Made by a program: the position numbers and the translations under genes. 64,000 bases of DNA from Primula veris (lineage: Eukaryota > Streptophyta > Magnoliopsida > Ericales > Primulaceae), in the NCBI GenBank assembly GCA_963682055.1, contig OY821746.1, positions 27,470,481 through 27,534,480 on the forward strand, given 5' to 3'. Numbering within the stretch: position 1 is the stretch's first letter; the number at the start of each line of letters is the position of its first letter. Of this stretch, positions 43,375 through 57,560 are shown one piece after another. The notes under the pieces were generated by a model. The model did not search any database and was not told the DNA's origin. It saw only the letters and a program-made list of their open reading frames with translations.

Positions 43375-44159
43375 CTCTTTAAAATGGTTGTGCTGCCTGT
43401 TAGGTCTAAGAGTTTCTTTTTTGTTTTTGGAATATTCCCTTGAAAGATATTAAATTTCTTTCAATTAGATATGGATAATGTTTCTAACAATCCAAATCGT
43501 ATTCTATTTGGATGAAACAACTTCATCAGAAAGTCATACAGAAGAAATTGGAAAGAGAAATCTACCAGGGAATCCTATAACTTCATCAGAAAGTTAAAAC
43601 AGATATGAAAATTGTTATTTGTTTGTTTAAGGAAATAAATTTGCAATAATATTCCACAACTAAAGGAGCGGAAAAAGGGGTTGAGATAACTGAAGAATAT
43701 ATAAAAGGATGTACCAAAACATAAGGAGCCTAACGTTTTTTTTTTTTGAAATTAAGTGATATATTAATTCAGTAACGCTATAGAGTCAGCCCAATCAGAC
43801 TAATTGTCAGACAGTACTTCATGTAATTTTTAAAATTCTTTTTACACCCAACCAAAATAAAAATAAAAGCTCAAATATAATATTTATGAAATCTTAGTTG
43901 AGATTAGTCTAAACTTAAATATTAATTACAAATATTTTTAAAAATTAATATATTTAATATATTTTATTTGACGATTCAACAAAATAAAAACTCAAATATA
44001 ATATTATAGAACCATATTTGAAACTAGTCTAAAGTTAAATATTAATTAAAATTATTAAATATATGGCTGAATAACAGACTTTTAAATTTTAGGATGAAAA
44101 TGAAATTCTAAATTTACATTGAGTAGTAGTATGTTGAGAGTTTGGCTGGCGCATTAGCA
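43375..44159. other. AT-rich spacer, no gene seen
   Basis: A ~60-bp motif (AAAATAAAAxCTCAAATATAATATT...TCTAAA(C/G)TTAAATATTAATTA) occurs twice, at about 43856-43930 and 43980-44050. Otherwise featureless. Confidence 0.5.
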
Positions 44160-44850
44160 TTATTGATATTAATATGCCGAAACTTCAAAACTATATCCGA
44201 AGGCTACAAGTAAATACTTAAGATGATTAGGAAGTCATCAAAGGAAGTGTGGTCCTAATCTTCAAACATTGGAAATAAAAATATTTCTATTGCAATTAGT
44301 TCCATTTGAAAAAAAGCCTCATGCCAATTGTTAAGGCAACATGGGTATCTTTTCTATCCAGTACAGAGAGAACGAAAATTAATTGACATTTATGACGAAT
44401 GTGTATAATTAAGTACAAATTATATGATAGAAATTAAATTAACATGAAACCAATTTTCCTTATCTGAAAAAGGTAACAAATAAACCCTGAACAACAAGGG
44501 GGTTGAATCCATATTAATTTTTCCATTAAAAGGGCCAATCAATTTATTAATATTTACCACTTACCAGGTTTCTTGAAAGCGACTATATATGAAATCTTAC
44601 CTGAGACTCTTTAACATGAACTATCTTCCTCCTCCTTCTGTATAAGAGGTGATAATATCAAGAAACACTACCTTCTTGTCAATTTTAAGACGGCAATATC
44701 AATCTATCAATAAACATCGTTGGCAATAATCCTTATAATTTTAAGTTTAACACCTCTCTTTATATCTCTTTACAATACAATATACACACAATGTCCATGT
44801 GGCTCCAACGCAAAAACTTATGTAAATATATATATCTTAAATGATTAAAC
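44160..44850. repeat. Local duplication, copy B
   Basis: Direct diverged copy of 54028-54720. Shared text includes CTTAAGATGATTAGGAA, GTGTGGTCCTAATCT, GGTGATAATATCAAGAAACA and ATCGTTGGCAATAATCCTTA. No coding potential is evident in either copy. Confidence 0.88.
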
Positions 44851-44859
44851 CAATAAATA

Positions 44860-47800
44860 TACACACAATGTCTCATGTTCACCGTTTCAATCACACTGAT
44901 CATGTATTCATATCCATGTGAATATACCATTTCGGAACTAGTTAGACAATATCTAACACGTTCAAGAATAGTCTATCATTTAATGATTAACACTTAATCA
45001 TTAGATTAAAGTTGGTAGATTAACACAACATAACACCCATGATTAAACATGTTTTCTGACAAGCCTTAATACTCAACAATAGAATTCACGTATTCATTCT
45101 TACTTGAATGAATATCTCGACTGATTTATTTTTATTTCTCATCAAGTAGACATATCAGTGTTTAGTACAACCATCAATAAATTGAGGAAATATCTTTTAA
45201 ACCCTTCTTGGTTTTGCACGCATCTCAAATGCATCAAACCATTAGGTTATGTACTCCGTTCGAAACTTTGAACTGAAAACTTAGCAATACATTGCTTCGA
45301 ACACAAACTCATATTTCTATTTCAATTTAAATACTAGATTTAGAAAAACAAAACATTTATGGTTTTATATTTTCATGACCTACTATATCAGGTTAAATCA
45401 GTGACTTAGTTGAATAACTCAACATGTCATTATTGACCACAAGAGTATCGACTAAAATGCTCATTTTGAACAAATAGTCACTCATGTATTGCCACAAACA
45501 AGCAAACTTATCACAATTTGATCCTAGTGTTTTGGCTACCGAAAGATTACTGCCCTTTAGGTTTCAAAACCCACTAGTCATGATTCAGATTTGTATGCTT
45601 GCACTTGTTAGTGGATTTCCAAACATTTAAAACGTTTCCACACATTAACGCTCCCACAGTTCGTGCATTTCCTTTGTCCTCACTCAGGACATGCACATTT
45701 TTATTGAGAAACTTAACCGCTTTCAATGTGGTAAATAAATTTTATCATTTATTTCAGATGTTTAAGGTCTATACCACTAAACTGTTAGCTATTCTCTCAC
45801 TCACCCGTAGGCGCTTTGGGATACGTTTAGATTCTCGATCTACAGGATCGACGGGTTACCCCCACATTTGTGGGACCCTTGGGGTTCTCCCCCAATAATA
45901 GTAATATAATATTACTAAATTACTATTCTCAATAATAGCAAACTCAACATATTCACAATATGTTTTACTAACAAATTAATAATATGTTATTTCAATAAAT
46001 TATTAAATGTTTTTCCAACAAATAAATAAGATGTTAATTCAACAAATAATAAAATAGCCGATATTTGTTTATTCTTAAAATAAAACTCAACGGACATTTA
46101 TAATTTGTCTATCATCAAATTATTTGCTCTTGGATGAACAAATTTTATTATTAAATAAACTTTCATCCAATTATGTAACCGATCAATTCATGCAATTAAT
46201 ATCGAGCTAATAAACTCTCCAAATTAAATTGTGTTAAAACACAATTAATAAGAAGTTATAAATACTTGTCATTAATCTCATTAATGATCACCGTTACAAA
46301 ATTTGTAACCCTCCAAATTAAATTGCAATAAATCACAACTAAAAGGAGTTACGACCCATTATTTCACCAAATAAATGTATTTAATAATGGTCATTTCAAA
46401 TTTGTAACCACCCTCATTAATATGCATACATGCAAAATTAATAGGAGTTACACCGGCACCCATAATGTTCTGATCAGTTCCAGCACCCACTGTGTTCCGG
46501 AAATTTCATGCAGGAAACTGTTCGTTATCTCAAATAACAAACACGCACAATCTAATTTCAAAAAATGAAACTAAAACTCCTCATTCGCAAACATCAAATT
46601 TCTATAACCACGCATGGTTTCAAGAAATTGATTTTGCAAGAGTATTGTAGTTCATTACCGAAAAATATTATCAAATTCTGAAAGATTAATTCAGCCGTAA
46701 ACACCAGATAAATCTGATTTTACACAGAACAATCTCAGAATTCAATCAGTTCTGTCCTAAGCCCAAATTCTGAAAAATCAGAAAATAGTTTTACAAGAAC
46801 TATTTCGAAAGCAGTTCTGTTGTAATCTCCAATTTAATGGCTTTTACTAGAACTGTTTCGAATCATCACCGATTCTCCAATTCCATTGTAGAGATCTATG
46901 TCTACATAAATACTCATTTGAAATTATTAGTCATTTTATTAAAATGAAAAACAATAAACATGTATAAGTGCACTAACAAAATAATATAGTCTCTAACTAT
47001 ATATTGCTCATAATAAATGTCAATAACTCCATTACTACTATAAATAAATAAATAAAAAATCCAGATAATAATAGTAACACTCCGAAACGGTTTCATAATA
47101 AACCACCGATAAAGGCAATCAATATGGTATTGAATTTCCTATAAGCAGTTACAAAACTATTGAAACTCCAAATCAATAACAAATCTGTAACTAATTGTTT
47201 TAAAAAAAAAAGGTACTGGACAAATTGAACAAATAAACCATATAAACCATGTAAGCATATTACTCTGTGATCCCTTAGAAGCACGGGTTATAGGAACAAA
47301 TTAAACATTCCAGGAGCAGCTTCTAAAAGATTCAAAAACATAATAACATGAACATATTAAAATGTTTTCCACCCTTGGTAACACACAATAACAGATACCA
47401 CAACTCCGTTAAAGGACAATATAATTATATAGTCTAACCAAAACTCTCAAGTTTATACAACTTTACACATGACAGATCATATTATAAACAAATAGATCAT
47501 ATGAGATGACAACTACAGTTAGCCTAGTAGACACACATGTTTATCAAATCACCCTTGCACAAAGTTACAAGTAATTTAATATACAATCATGCCTATGTAA
47601 AAATAAAAATACCGTCTGTATAAACTAAAACAAATAGCATAAATAAAAGTTTACACACGTCAGGTGACCTCAAATCCAACAATGAAGAACATGCACAAAA
47701 TTATATCCTAATCCAACCATGAAGAATATGCACAAAATTATATCCTTATAGAGTTCCATTTACAAATTAAATATATACTCCCCTTAATTGGAATCATCAT

Positions 47801-49262
47801 TAATTCACCCGACAAACATTCAAATTTCTCAAACATGATAGTTAGGGGAAATGTAATAATGCCCAGATATTCATAGTTTAAGCTTAGTAACTACATAACA
47901 AAATTGCTAGTAGTTCAATCCAAAACCATAATATAAATTAAAACTATAGTCTCATTATATAGTCTATCACAATTCTACCGTACATGGTAAAATCAAAAAT
48001 AAAACGTCCACATGTATAGACAATGCATGCAGATAAACTTCTACACAAAAGTCAAAACAAACATGCACGTATAAAAAAAACCGTATCCAAACACATATGA
48101 ATTGATTTAAAACCGGGAAAAAGAGATTTTTCAGAAAAACCCCAAATAATGTAAAACAAACACAAAACGCTTTCGACAATTCAACCGGAAATATCAATTT
48201 CTTAAAACTAATGTTTGTTAGAAAAATATTTTCCATCGAACTGTTTTAGCCACGAAAATAATTTTCTGTTTATCCAAACACCAAAATTATTGTATTAACG
48301 TACGAAACATAAAAAAAAATATCGTTTAAGATTGTTGGGTATGTTGTAAATAAACACAATAATTTCTACGGAAAAAAAAATGGACAAATAAACCGAAAAT
48401 GGTTTCCTCAAATATAGAAATATCAATTGCAACCTTCAAAAAATAAGAGTATGTAAATGATATCGAAATGTATTAAAGTCCGAGACGAGATAACTGCAAG
48501 AAGTTTCCCTTAAATGATATTTTTCCCGCCACCTCTGCTTCTGGCTAAATGGGACGTTTCGTTCCCAATGTACAACGTCTATCACATGTGACTCGACGGA
48601 AATGGCACCGAGCCACGGTCGGGCCGTTGGTGATGCAGTACTCTCTCTCTATATGTATGCATATGTGTTTTAGTGTGAATGTGTATATGCCATGTATTTT
48701 ATTTCTTATAAAAAGCTTATTGAAAATTTTCAAGAAAAAATGGTTGGAAACCATCATTTTTTGCATTTCTATTGTAACTCTTTTTTTCCAATAAAGAGTC
48801 ACACTTAACGGGGTAATAAAGTTTTGAAACTCATAATTTTTAATTGCATTCAAAACCATAGAACAAAGTTTTATCCAACAATTCGTTGGAGGTTCGTCGA
48901 TCTCGTTGGAGGTCATACAAAGCAAACTCTTATGTGATTTGAAATTGATCAGGGGAGAGAGAGTTTGATAGATTATTGTGGGTTTTAAATAGTGAGAAAG
49001 TATAGAAGAAAATGTTTGATGTAGCACTTTTTTTTGAAATATTGAACCTTAGTTATCACTTTTTAGCAATTGCCCATATCTTTATTCTTCAAATAAACAC
49101 ACGTTTGAAATAGGACCAGGTCATAAGCTATTTCTATAACAAAATCTTCTGCATATGGTGGTCGGCCTTTCAGTTACATTCGTCGGTTGCAACTGAAAGT
49201 GTAACTTTTATGATATCAAATATATTTAATTTCAAATTAAAGAACAATCATTAGCTCATTTA
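44860..49262. other. AT-rich region, possible old LTR-element debris, no gene seen
   Basis: No recognisable protein domain on either strand. 45560-46560 has a more structured, retroelement-like character (CGATCTACAGGATCGACGGG; CCCACATTTGTGGGACCC hairpin; CCGGCACCC and CCAGCACCC repeats), but I find no paired LTRs. 47300-48500 is plain AT-rich. The minus-strand frame 49027-48545 (160 codons) has no recognisable domain. Confidence 0.45.
46215..46460. repeat. ~100-bp imperfect tandem repeat, about 2.5 units
   Basis: Three successive blocks share CTC(C)AAATTAAATTG or CTCATTAATATGC, an inverted AAxTCACAA-like text, AATAGGAGTTAxxACC and AAATTTGTAACC. Confidence 0.6.
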
Positions 49263-49267
49263 AGAAT

Positions 49268-50407
49268 AGTTGGTCCGTACGGCTAAAACTCAAAGAAGGG
49301 GTGAATAAGATTTTAAGTGTTTTTTACGGATTTAAAATTTAAGCGCAATAATCAACTTAGCTAGCTCAATATCTATCCGTGACACTAAATATGCAATGAT
49401 AAATAAGAAATTGAATCATACGCAGAATCACAAATAAATAAATTGAGGAAAGTAAAGAATTATGTAAGAGATTAACACCACTATATATAGAGGTTCGGGA
49501 AAGCCGCCTAACGTCCTCTTCCCATAATTACTTTACGCGGTATTATCACTATAATATTCAACCTACGATTACAAATTTTAACGAGTTAATCAATCGATTT
49601 GGCCATCCTCTATCTGATGATAAAATCTTAATACAAGTGAAAGAGTACACAAAACTCTAGTTTTACGTCATAAATTGACTTTTAAATCTCTAGCCAACCA
49701 CTCTCTCAACTCCAAGCTTATAATTTTCTTTGTATAAATATGGTTAAAGATTATAAAAAGACTCACTATTTGATTGATTCTGATTAAGCTAATTTTTAAG
49801 ATTTGATGAATTTTGAGATTGAGTTGTGCTTTAATGGAGGTTGGGGTTGATTCTTTTTTATTTTGAAGAGAGATAAAGGTGTAGATGAAGCCCTAAACTA
49901 CACTTGGTCAGATGATGACCGTTTGAGCTGGTTATAGATTTTAACCAATAGATAAATCAACTTTTCAAAAAAGGTAAAAAAACTGTTTTTTTTTTTTTTT
50001 AATCTGTGTAATGGATCACTGGTCCTTCAATAAATAGCATAAGTGCTTGCTTCTTGGGTGAAGTTCCTTCAATTTGAAGAATCGGTTCTTGGACCATGAC
50101 CAGTGCTTAGGCACCTAAAACATTCTGTTAGATTTCCAATTTGTGAATCACCGGTGCTTGCTTTGATTGCATCGATGCTTGGCCTATATTCTGCAAAAAC
50201 TCGTAACTTCCTTGCTCAAACTCTGAATCGACTTCCGCTTGAAACAATGGCTTCATTATCGAATGCTCTATCATTTGAAGAACTGAAATATATTTTCTCT
50301 TTTTCACAAAATACCAAGAACTATATCATCGAATAAAGAAACCGTAATATCATTTAATCATAATCACACTTATAGCAAAAATCAATTATTGAACTTATGG
50401 TTCAACA
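49268..50407 (-). mobile_element. Solo LTR (about 1140 bp), same family as 15015-16299, opposite strand
   Basis: On the minus strand it starts TGTTGAACCATAAGTTCAAT and ends ACTATT-adjacent with TTTTAGCCGTACGGACCAAC, paralleling the ends of the 15-kb solo LTR, including CTTATTCACCCC near the 3' side. A one-mismatch 5-bp duplication flanks it (AGAAT 49263-49267; ACAAT 50408-50412). Its terminal T is mutated to A on the plus-strand left end. A TATA-like AACCACTATATATAG box is on the plus strand at ~49470, but the element's own strand is minus. The frame at 50103-50336 lies inside it and is not a gene. Confidence 0.75.
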
Positions 50408-50681
50408 ACAATTAAATTAGTTTGGAAATATTAATGTTATTTGTTAATTCAATGAGAATATAAAGACCTTATTATTTCCTAACAAATTACATGGCTAATC
50501 ATGTCACACAACTGAACTCTCGATCTGCCGACTCCTTAATTGAGGCTGAATACCAAGATCGTCATCTCTTCTGTATTGCTTCCAACTCTCCGTTTAAGCG
50601 TGAGGAACATCTTTACAAATCTATTATTAAGCACCAACTCTATCTTCTAAGTAGTAATGGAATATTTTCTTTTATAACATG

Positions 50682-51208
50682 TAGGGCTCATTTGCCGAGT
50701 TGAGCCGAGATTTGTTGTGCTCAAGCTTGACTCATTTACTAAATGAGGCTTAAAATCTTATTCAAAATCGGCTCATTTACAGACGTTCACGAGCCTGTTC
50801 ATGAGTGTTTTCTCAACATATTTTTTGACTAATTTAATATCGTTTTGCATAAAAAATCTTTTTTACTTGGCCTAAAATAAGTGTTAAGATAAGAAATAAT
50901 AAATTTATAGTTATTGTGATTTTAATTTTAATTAAATTTAGTTTAAAATATCTATTTATTACTTAAATTTAATAGTATTTATTGATTATCAACATTATAT
51001 TAGACAAAATTTACATATATAAGCAGAAATAAATATGAAAAAAAATATTAAAAATAATTAAACGAGCTTTCAATCGAGTCGAACATGTTCACGAGCCTTA
51101 TTATTATGTTTAGACTCGCCTTGCTAGTAAATGAACGAACAAGAGACGAGTTTTTAAAGAGGCGAATACGAACATGTTCATGAACGGCTTGGTTCATTAG
51201 CAGTCCTA
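50682..51208. mobile_element. hAT-like MITE (527 bp) with 8-bp TSD
   Basis: Perfect duplication ATAACATG at 50674-50681 and 51209-51216. The left end TAGGGCTCATTTGCCGAG and the inverse of the right end, TAGGACTGCTAATGAACC, are diverged inverted repeats with extended complementarity through GAGCC/GGCTT and CGAACATG motifs. Non-coding. Confidence 0.78.
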
Positions 51209-51761
51209 ATAACATGTAACAGTCAGAACCAATAGTATTTCTTTTATTATACTAAGATGCCAACTATGGGTGGAGCAAATGCAGATAGTACCGACTCGAA
51301 AGATCGGTCTAATGTATAGATGCTAGTTCTGGACTTTTCAGGTACTATCTCTGCAAATATTGGGCTGTACATGTGTCAATGTTTGAATAGATTATACTTT
51401 TAAAAGTATTATGAGATCAGCAAATCATTGTTTTTTTAATTTCACAATTGGAAAGTTAGAAAAGGAGCTCAATCTAAAGACATTCATCTCATAAGACAAT
51501 TGTGTATGAAGACGTAGATCATAGTGAACAATTAGTTAAATTACTCCAAAATTCAAGTTTTAAAAAACGCGTTATGTTATGCGAAATAGTGTTTTTTGAG
51601 GAAAAAAAAAGCATCGATAAACCACTATTTGGATGGAAAAACGCTAAATTCGTGCTATTGGGACTAAAAGCGCAAAAGGCGTGAAATTATTGGACTGGAA
51701 GAGTAAATAGCGAGTTTTTAAAACAGAATACAGTGGACTGGTAGTGTAAATACTGGGCTGA

Positions 51762-51900
51762 CCCCTATAGTATATAACATGTCACAATTAGCCCATTTAG
51801 CATATAACATGTCATAATTATCCCTTATAGTTAATAGCATGTCACATATTCGCCCGTATAGTAAATAACATGTCACAAATTTCCCCTTATAATAATTAAT
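51762..51900. repeat. ~35-bp tandem repeat, four units
   Basis: Units of the form TATAxxTAACATGTCACAATT(A/C)GCCC. The unit is imperfect but the ACATGTCA core recurs at regular spacing. Confidence 0.75.
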
Positions 51901-53049
51901 ATATAAAAAAACACATTTATCTCCAAATACTTAAAAAAACATAGATTTTTTTTACCAGAATGTCTCTCTCTTTTTCTTACCCAAAAAAACCACAACTAAT
52001 TCTTTTAACTTTTAATTTTGTTGACATAATTAGTATAAATCGTATGACTATAGTGCTATCTTGTTATATATTTAGGCAAAAAAAATTACACAGCAAAGTG
52101 CTACATTGTCACGCTATTTGCGTTTTTAGCGTTTCTCTCAAAAAAAATATTATCCTAGCGATAACGTTATTTAAAACATTGCTCCAAATAGTGCAGCGGT
52201 CCCCGAAAGTGCTATAAATGAATTTGTATTGATAAAATCTTCCATGGGTATCCAAAATAGAGGATTGAAATTTGAGTTTGTTTGAGGAATAAGTGTGAAA
52301 AGATTGTAATTTTAAAACAATGTCTCTGGTCCTGATTACAATTAGATTACACTAACTTAAATAAGTGGCATTGGCTTTGAATTTTCTTGGTTTTTTTAGC
52401 ATTTTTTTGGGGGTTTTTTTGGGTTTCCGACTTTTTTAAAGTTTTTTTTGGTATTTTCGTTTTTTTTAAAAAAAAAAAATTTCTGATTTTTTTTTTTGAG
52501 TTTTCCCTATTTTTTCCATTTTATTTTTATTTTTATTTTTATTGGGTAATTAGATGGTTGTCTAATCCTTAATTAGTTTTACAAATAATGAACCAATAAT
52601 TAATTAAATTTCATAGGGTAATCAATCTTTAAATAGTTTTTTTTTCATGAACCAATACTTAATTTCCCCTCTCGGAAAAGGTATCAGGATATCCCCGTAA
52701 TAGTTAAGCAACATGTTCAGAGAAATCTTCCGGAAAATCGAGGCATTTATTAAGATCCTTTCTAATAGGTCTTCTTAATTTTAGTCAGATCACATCTGTA
52801 CGTGTGTTTGTTTGATTGTGTGTGTGAGAGAGAAGAGGGAAAATAAGAGAAATAAGGGATGTTTGTTTATATGTTTAGTCTAGAAAAACACTTTACAACC
52901 TATTTCAAGTTGGGAAAATTAGCAAAACATACAACTTTTCAAGTCTAATTACCGAAAAAATCGAACCGAAAAATCTGCTCGGTATCAGTTTTGCCAAAAA
53001 CCGAACCGAACCGGACCGAACCCCGCCGTGAAATGATGTTCAATGATCA

Positions 53050-53930
53050 TCTCTAATCTTTAAGTTGATATTTCATAAGTCTCAGTTTTTGTTTTTGATT
53101 TTTAATCTTATTTTTCGTTGGATGCTCTATGTTGTTTTCCAAAATTTACTTTGTGTTACTTTTGATGTTTTGCACAACACATTGATTTTAGGAAAAATGA
53201 CAATTTAGTACATATTCATAAACTTATTTATAAAAATCCGGTTGTTTTGAACTTAATGACTATTTTATAAAAAAAGTACATATTTTGTGAACTTATTTAC
53301 AAATAGGTACATATATCATTAAAAAATCAAAAAAAAAAAAATTAAATTAAAAACCATAATAAAAAATATTTTTTTTTAAGAAATACATTTTTTATACAAA
53401 AAATATGTCTGATCCTGTCTGATCATGTCTAATTTTATTCAAAGTTGAATGCCTAACCTTGTCTGATCCTGTCCCATACTGTCCAATCTTATATGTCTAA
53501 TCCTTTTTAATCTTATCTAATCATGTACAATCATTTCTAATACTATTTGATACTATGTAAACTTTTTTTGATTTAAAAAAAAAATTCAATTTTTCAATTT
53601 TTTTTTTGTATATTTTGTTATTTTTTATAACATATGTATCTAATTGTAAATAAGTATACGTACTTAATTATAAAAAAGTATAAATATGTGGGTTTTTTAT
53701 AATTAAATTGATTGATATGTATCTATTTATAAGTTTTCCATGATTTTATCTTGATACTAGTGATGCTGTCTCTTTTTTAATTTTTTAATTTTTTCGTTGA
53801 TATTTTTTTCATAAGTCTCAATTTATTTTATTTTTGGCTGGATGCTCTACGTTGCTCTCCAAAATCTACTTCATGTTTCTTTTGATGCTCTCTATAACAC
53901 ATTGAATCTTGGCACTATGTGATGTTCTCT
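53050..53930. repeat. ~130-bp duplication flanking a fold-back insertion
   Basis: 53065-53195 and 53790-53915 share CATAAGTCTCA, GGATGCTCTA(T/C)GTTG, TCCAAAAT(T/C)TACTT and CTTTTGATG...ACACATTGA. Between them lies the A-rich/T-rich fold-back segment with TAAACTTATTTATAAA and its inverse near the two ends. Confidence 0.6.
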
Positions 53931-54027
53931 TATTTAACTTTTAAATTTTTTATATTAATTTTCTGGTTGCTCTATCTCGTTTTTGAAAAATAGGATAGAA
54001 GATTTGGACTCGTGATATATTGATACA

Positions 54028-54720
54028 CCGAAACATCAAAACTATATCTGAAGACTACAATTAAATACTTAAGATGATTAGGAATTCATCAAAGAAAGTG
54101 TGGTCCTAATCTCCAAACATTAATTGGAAATAAAAATATCCCTATTGCTATTAGTTCCATTTGAAAAAGAGCCTCATGCCAAGTATTAAAGGCAACATGG
54201 GTATCTTTTGTATCCAAAGAGAGAACGCAAATTAATTGACATTTATGACGGATGTATACAAGTCCAAATTACATGATAGAAATTAAATTAATATTAAACC
54301 AATTTTCCTTATCTGTCAAAAGTAAAAAATAAATCCTGAACAATAAGGGGTTGAATCCATATTGATTTTTCCATTAAAAAGGCAAATCACTTTATTGATA
54401 TTTGCCAGGTTTCTCTTTTTAGATCTTGAAAGCCATTATATATATAAAACCTTACCCGAGTGACCCTAACATAAACTATCCTCCTCCTCCTCCTTCTATA
54501 TAGGAGGTGATAATATCAAGAAACACTATGTTCTTGTCAATTTTTACACGGCAATATCAATTTTATCAATAAACATCGTTGGCAATAATCCTTATAATTG
54601 TAAGTTTAACACCTCTCTTTCTATCCCTTTTCAATACAATATACACACAATGTTCATGTGGCTACAAAGCAAAAACTTATGTAAATATATCTTACATGAT
54701 TATGGCTAATTGTCACCAAT
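54028..54720. repeat. Local duplication, copy B'
   Basis: Direct counterpart of 44160-44850, about 9.86 kb away. Small indels (for example ATTAATTGGAAAT against ATTGGAAAT) and scattered substitutions separate them. Confidence 0.88.
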
Positions 54721-57525
54721 AAGAATATGTTGGAGAAGGTGACCTAATTGTCACCCTAGGTCCTTATGGCTAGGTTTTTGTAGTTCTTTTAATTTTTCTT
54801 AAACGAATTATTGTTTCTCTTTGTTTCTACTTTTACTCATTAAGGCAACCAAAAAATCCTAATCTCAATTTGTAGAGAAATGATGGCCAGAATATTATTC
54901 GGTATAATGATACTAGCTAGTTAGAAAATGAGTTAAAATAAAAACCACCAAGTTTAACTGTTGAATACCATGTAATATTGGGGTCACAAAAAGACCGCCT
55001 CTCCGATATGTTGGACTAAAGATGCAATCGAGCTATATAGCATTAGGTCTTACCAAAATTTGGTCTTATTATCAGTCTGACGAAAGCGAACATATATTAA
55101 TTGCTATCATCTCACATCGATTGGCTAGGTTAGATGATTCATTAGTAGGGAGTATGTACAAAATTCAATAAACTGATAATTAGTAAATAAATAGTATTGA
55201 AATTGAATTCGCAGTGACTATCCCCTTACGGCCACCAGGATTCTCCTGGAAAAGCCGTCGATCAATATATCAAAAATTATCGTTAGATTTTCTAGTTTAA
55301 TGCATTGAAGCATTTAGATAATTAAGCCCTTTTACCAAACAAAGCTAAACCACCTTTGTTGGGAAATTTAACCCGAAGAGAAAAAGATATTCTATTATTT
55401 TCTTTGACAGCCAATTAAAGAAGTACCTTTGTACCAAAATGGATCTTATGCCCTCTGTTTCTGTAAAGTGACATGATACGTTTCACTTAAAAAATTATTC
55501 TAGGTTCAATAAAAGACATATCTGAAAATTAATCATAAATTTCTTTTGACACACATCTTTCATGAATATGTAATGTGAACAGTGGATAACTCTTTGCTAA
55601 ATAGTAATTTGGTTCTCAACTTTTAGTAGGTAAATTAAAATTTTGCCATTGGAGAATGAAAGGAGAGAATCTTATTAACAAGTCAAATCGATCGTTGTTC
55701 TACAGCCCAGCAACTTCTAAGGTATAATTTTTCTACCTCTGATATAGGATAGCACTTTTCTTATGTCCTGATATTGGACCTTTTTTATAAATCTTATAAT
55801 AACTATTAAAGGTTTATATTTATTTTACAATATTGTATAGAGTTTGTGGAACTGCAAAACGTCATCCGTCCTCATAACAGCTCGGTCCAGTACCAGCCAA
55901 GCTTATGCAGTAGATTAGAAATAAAAAGGTTAGTTGAATCTTTTCTTTTTATTATTATTGTTATATCACCGAATGCAAAGTAAAAGATGTACATATAATA
56001 AGTTAAAGTTGCCACTAAAAGCTGGCTACTAGGAGGAAACCTAGAGCGTATACAAAAAACAACAGCAGTTCGAATACTACACATGCTTATAACCTATATG
56101 TATGGCTAATCGTGCTTAATCTAAAAGTTAGCTCTTAGTGAGAGGGAATCCAAAATCTATAAAAATTGTATCAAAATAACAAATCTCTCTTAATAGTCTC
56201 GTTAGAGCAAATTCTATGAAATCTAGAGCAAACATGCATTTGAAGAAACTTGGGGATCTCGGCCTAAACGTGGTCTCTTTTAATTTTTTTGACTTGAAGA
56301 GCTCAAAGTATTAAACTGATTGAAGTCAGGGTTTTTTCAGCCTCGAGTAAACCATATATTTTCTTTAAACTTCATCTAAAAATTTCCTTACTACAGATGT
56401 ACGTTGAACTTAGGTATGTATGTGTAGAAGCAAAAGTTATGCACTCACTTTTTTCACATCAGTTAACCCATATCCACCATTCTTGGCACATAAGTGATAT
56501 AAAACCCGCTCATGGTTATAATAGAAAATCCTGAAATAAATATCCAAATAATCAATTAAAAGAAAAAAAAAAACTTCAAATTCACAATATGAGAAAGATA
56601 GTGTATACATACCGACAAATCAAGCTCAAAAACCATAATTCAGCACGGATCCGCCAAAATTCAGGTGTAAAACAACTCTTAACCTTCAAATATTCCCCCA
56701 AAATCGAAACTCTGAAGCAGTGAAAATACTAACCAATTGTGTGAGAAAAACAAAAGTATAGTGCAGCTTTCTTTCTTGAAAGCTTCTCTGCTCATCTTTT
56801 TCCGTCACATGTGGTTACTATGCAAAGTGTTTCGTTGATCAATATAAATGTAAGATTTTCAATGTACAAATAATGGAAAAAATACCTCTGCATACAACTT
56901 TTGAAATCTAATTACCAAAAATTGTCTACCCAAACATTTGTTCCAAAATACTACCATTCCACCAAAAATAAAATACATAGTCCATCTCTCCCTTTCTTAC
57001 TAAACCCCATTTTTTCAATCTCTCTCTCTCTCTCTTTCTCTTCCCCTCCTTATCTCCATAAATGAGATGGCTAATCTATCACGTAGCTGTACTCGGAATG
57101 TTTTTGGTTATGGTGGATTTTAAGGCACCAAACTTTGTTTATTAGATCCGCACCAATTAGATCGAATTTTATATCAAAATGGGGGGTTTGGGGGGTCTAT
57201 GAGTTCATGTGTGGCGGATAGATCATTTGAGTTCTACATCTTGCCAAATCGGAATTAAAACCGAATTACGGCTTTTTTTATAATATATATACTTCATGAT
57301 ATTTATTAATATAATAGTCATAAAATAATCACATCCAAACGGAAGGCAAGCGAGCAACAAGATGTGACGCTACCCTTTTCTGAATCGCCAAACTAATTGT
57401 TTTAAATATTACATCCATAAACTAATATAATATTAAAAAAAAAAACTAACCTAAATATTTTATTTACGGCTTTGAAAATCGATGATCCATCTGGGAAAAA
57501 CGTTACACGGATGAAAAACAATCAA

Positions 57526-57528
<3 letters not shown>
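54721..57528. other. AT-rich spacer, no gene seen
   Basis: Frames do not exceed 70 codons and have no recognisable domain. A (CT)n tract lies at about 57018-57045. Confidence 0.5.

Positions 57529-57559
<31 letters not shown>
57529..57559 (+). repeat. 31-base poly-G run
   Basis: 31 consecutive G, followed by TGGGTGGG. This can form G-quadruplexes and is prone to length errors in replication and sequencing. Confidence 0.9.

Positions 57560-57560
<1 letters not shown>

Larger units (their letters stand above)
51217..54027. other. AT-rich region with several low-complexity repeats, no gene seen
   Basis: 51540-52200 has AAAACGC/AAAAGCG motifs; 52380-52680 has long T tracts plus TTTCCGACTTTTTTAAAG, matching the inverse of AAAAAAGTCGGAAACC in the 10.7-11.0 kb arm. 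53400-53560 is a degenerate run of CTGTCTGATC-like words between A-rich and T-rich inverted arms (53200-53390, 53570-53745). Confidence 0.5.

Noticed and set aside
45599..45898. 99-codon plus-strand frame
   Set aside because: No domain; the sequence has short repeats and a CCCACATTTGTGGG hairpin, more like repeat debris than a gene.
48545..49027. 160-codon minus-strand open frame
   Set aside because: No recognisable domain, irregular composition, AT-rich surroundings and no homologous copy in the window; likely chance. Kept only as part of the spacer description.
50103..50336. 77-codon frame with plausible protein composition
   Set aside because: Lies inside the minus-strand solo LTR (49268-50407).
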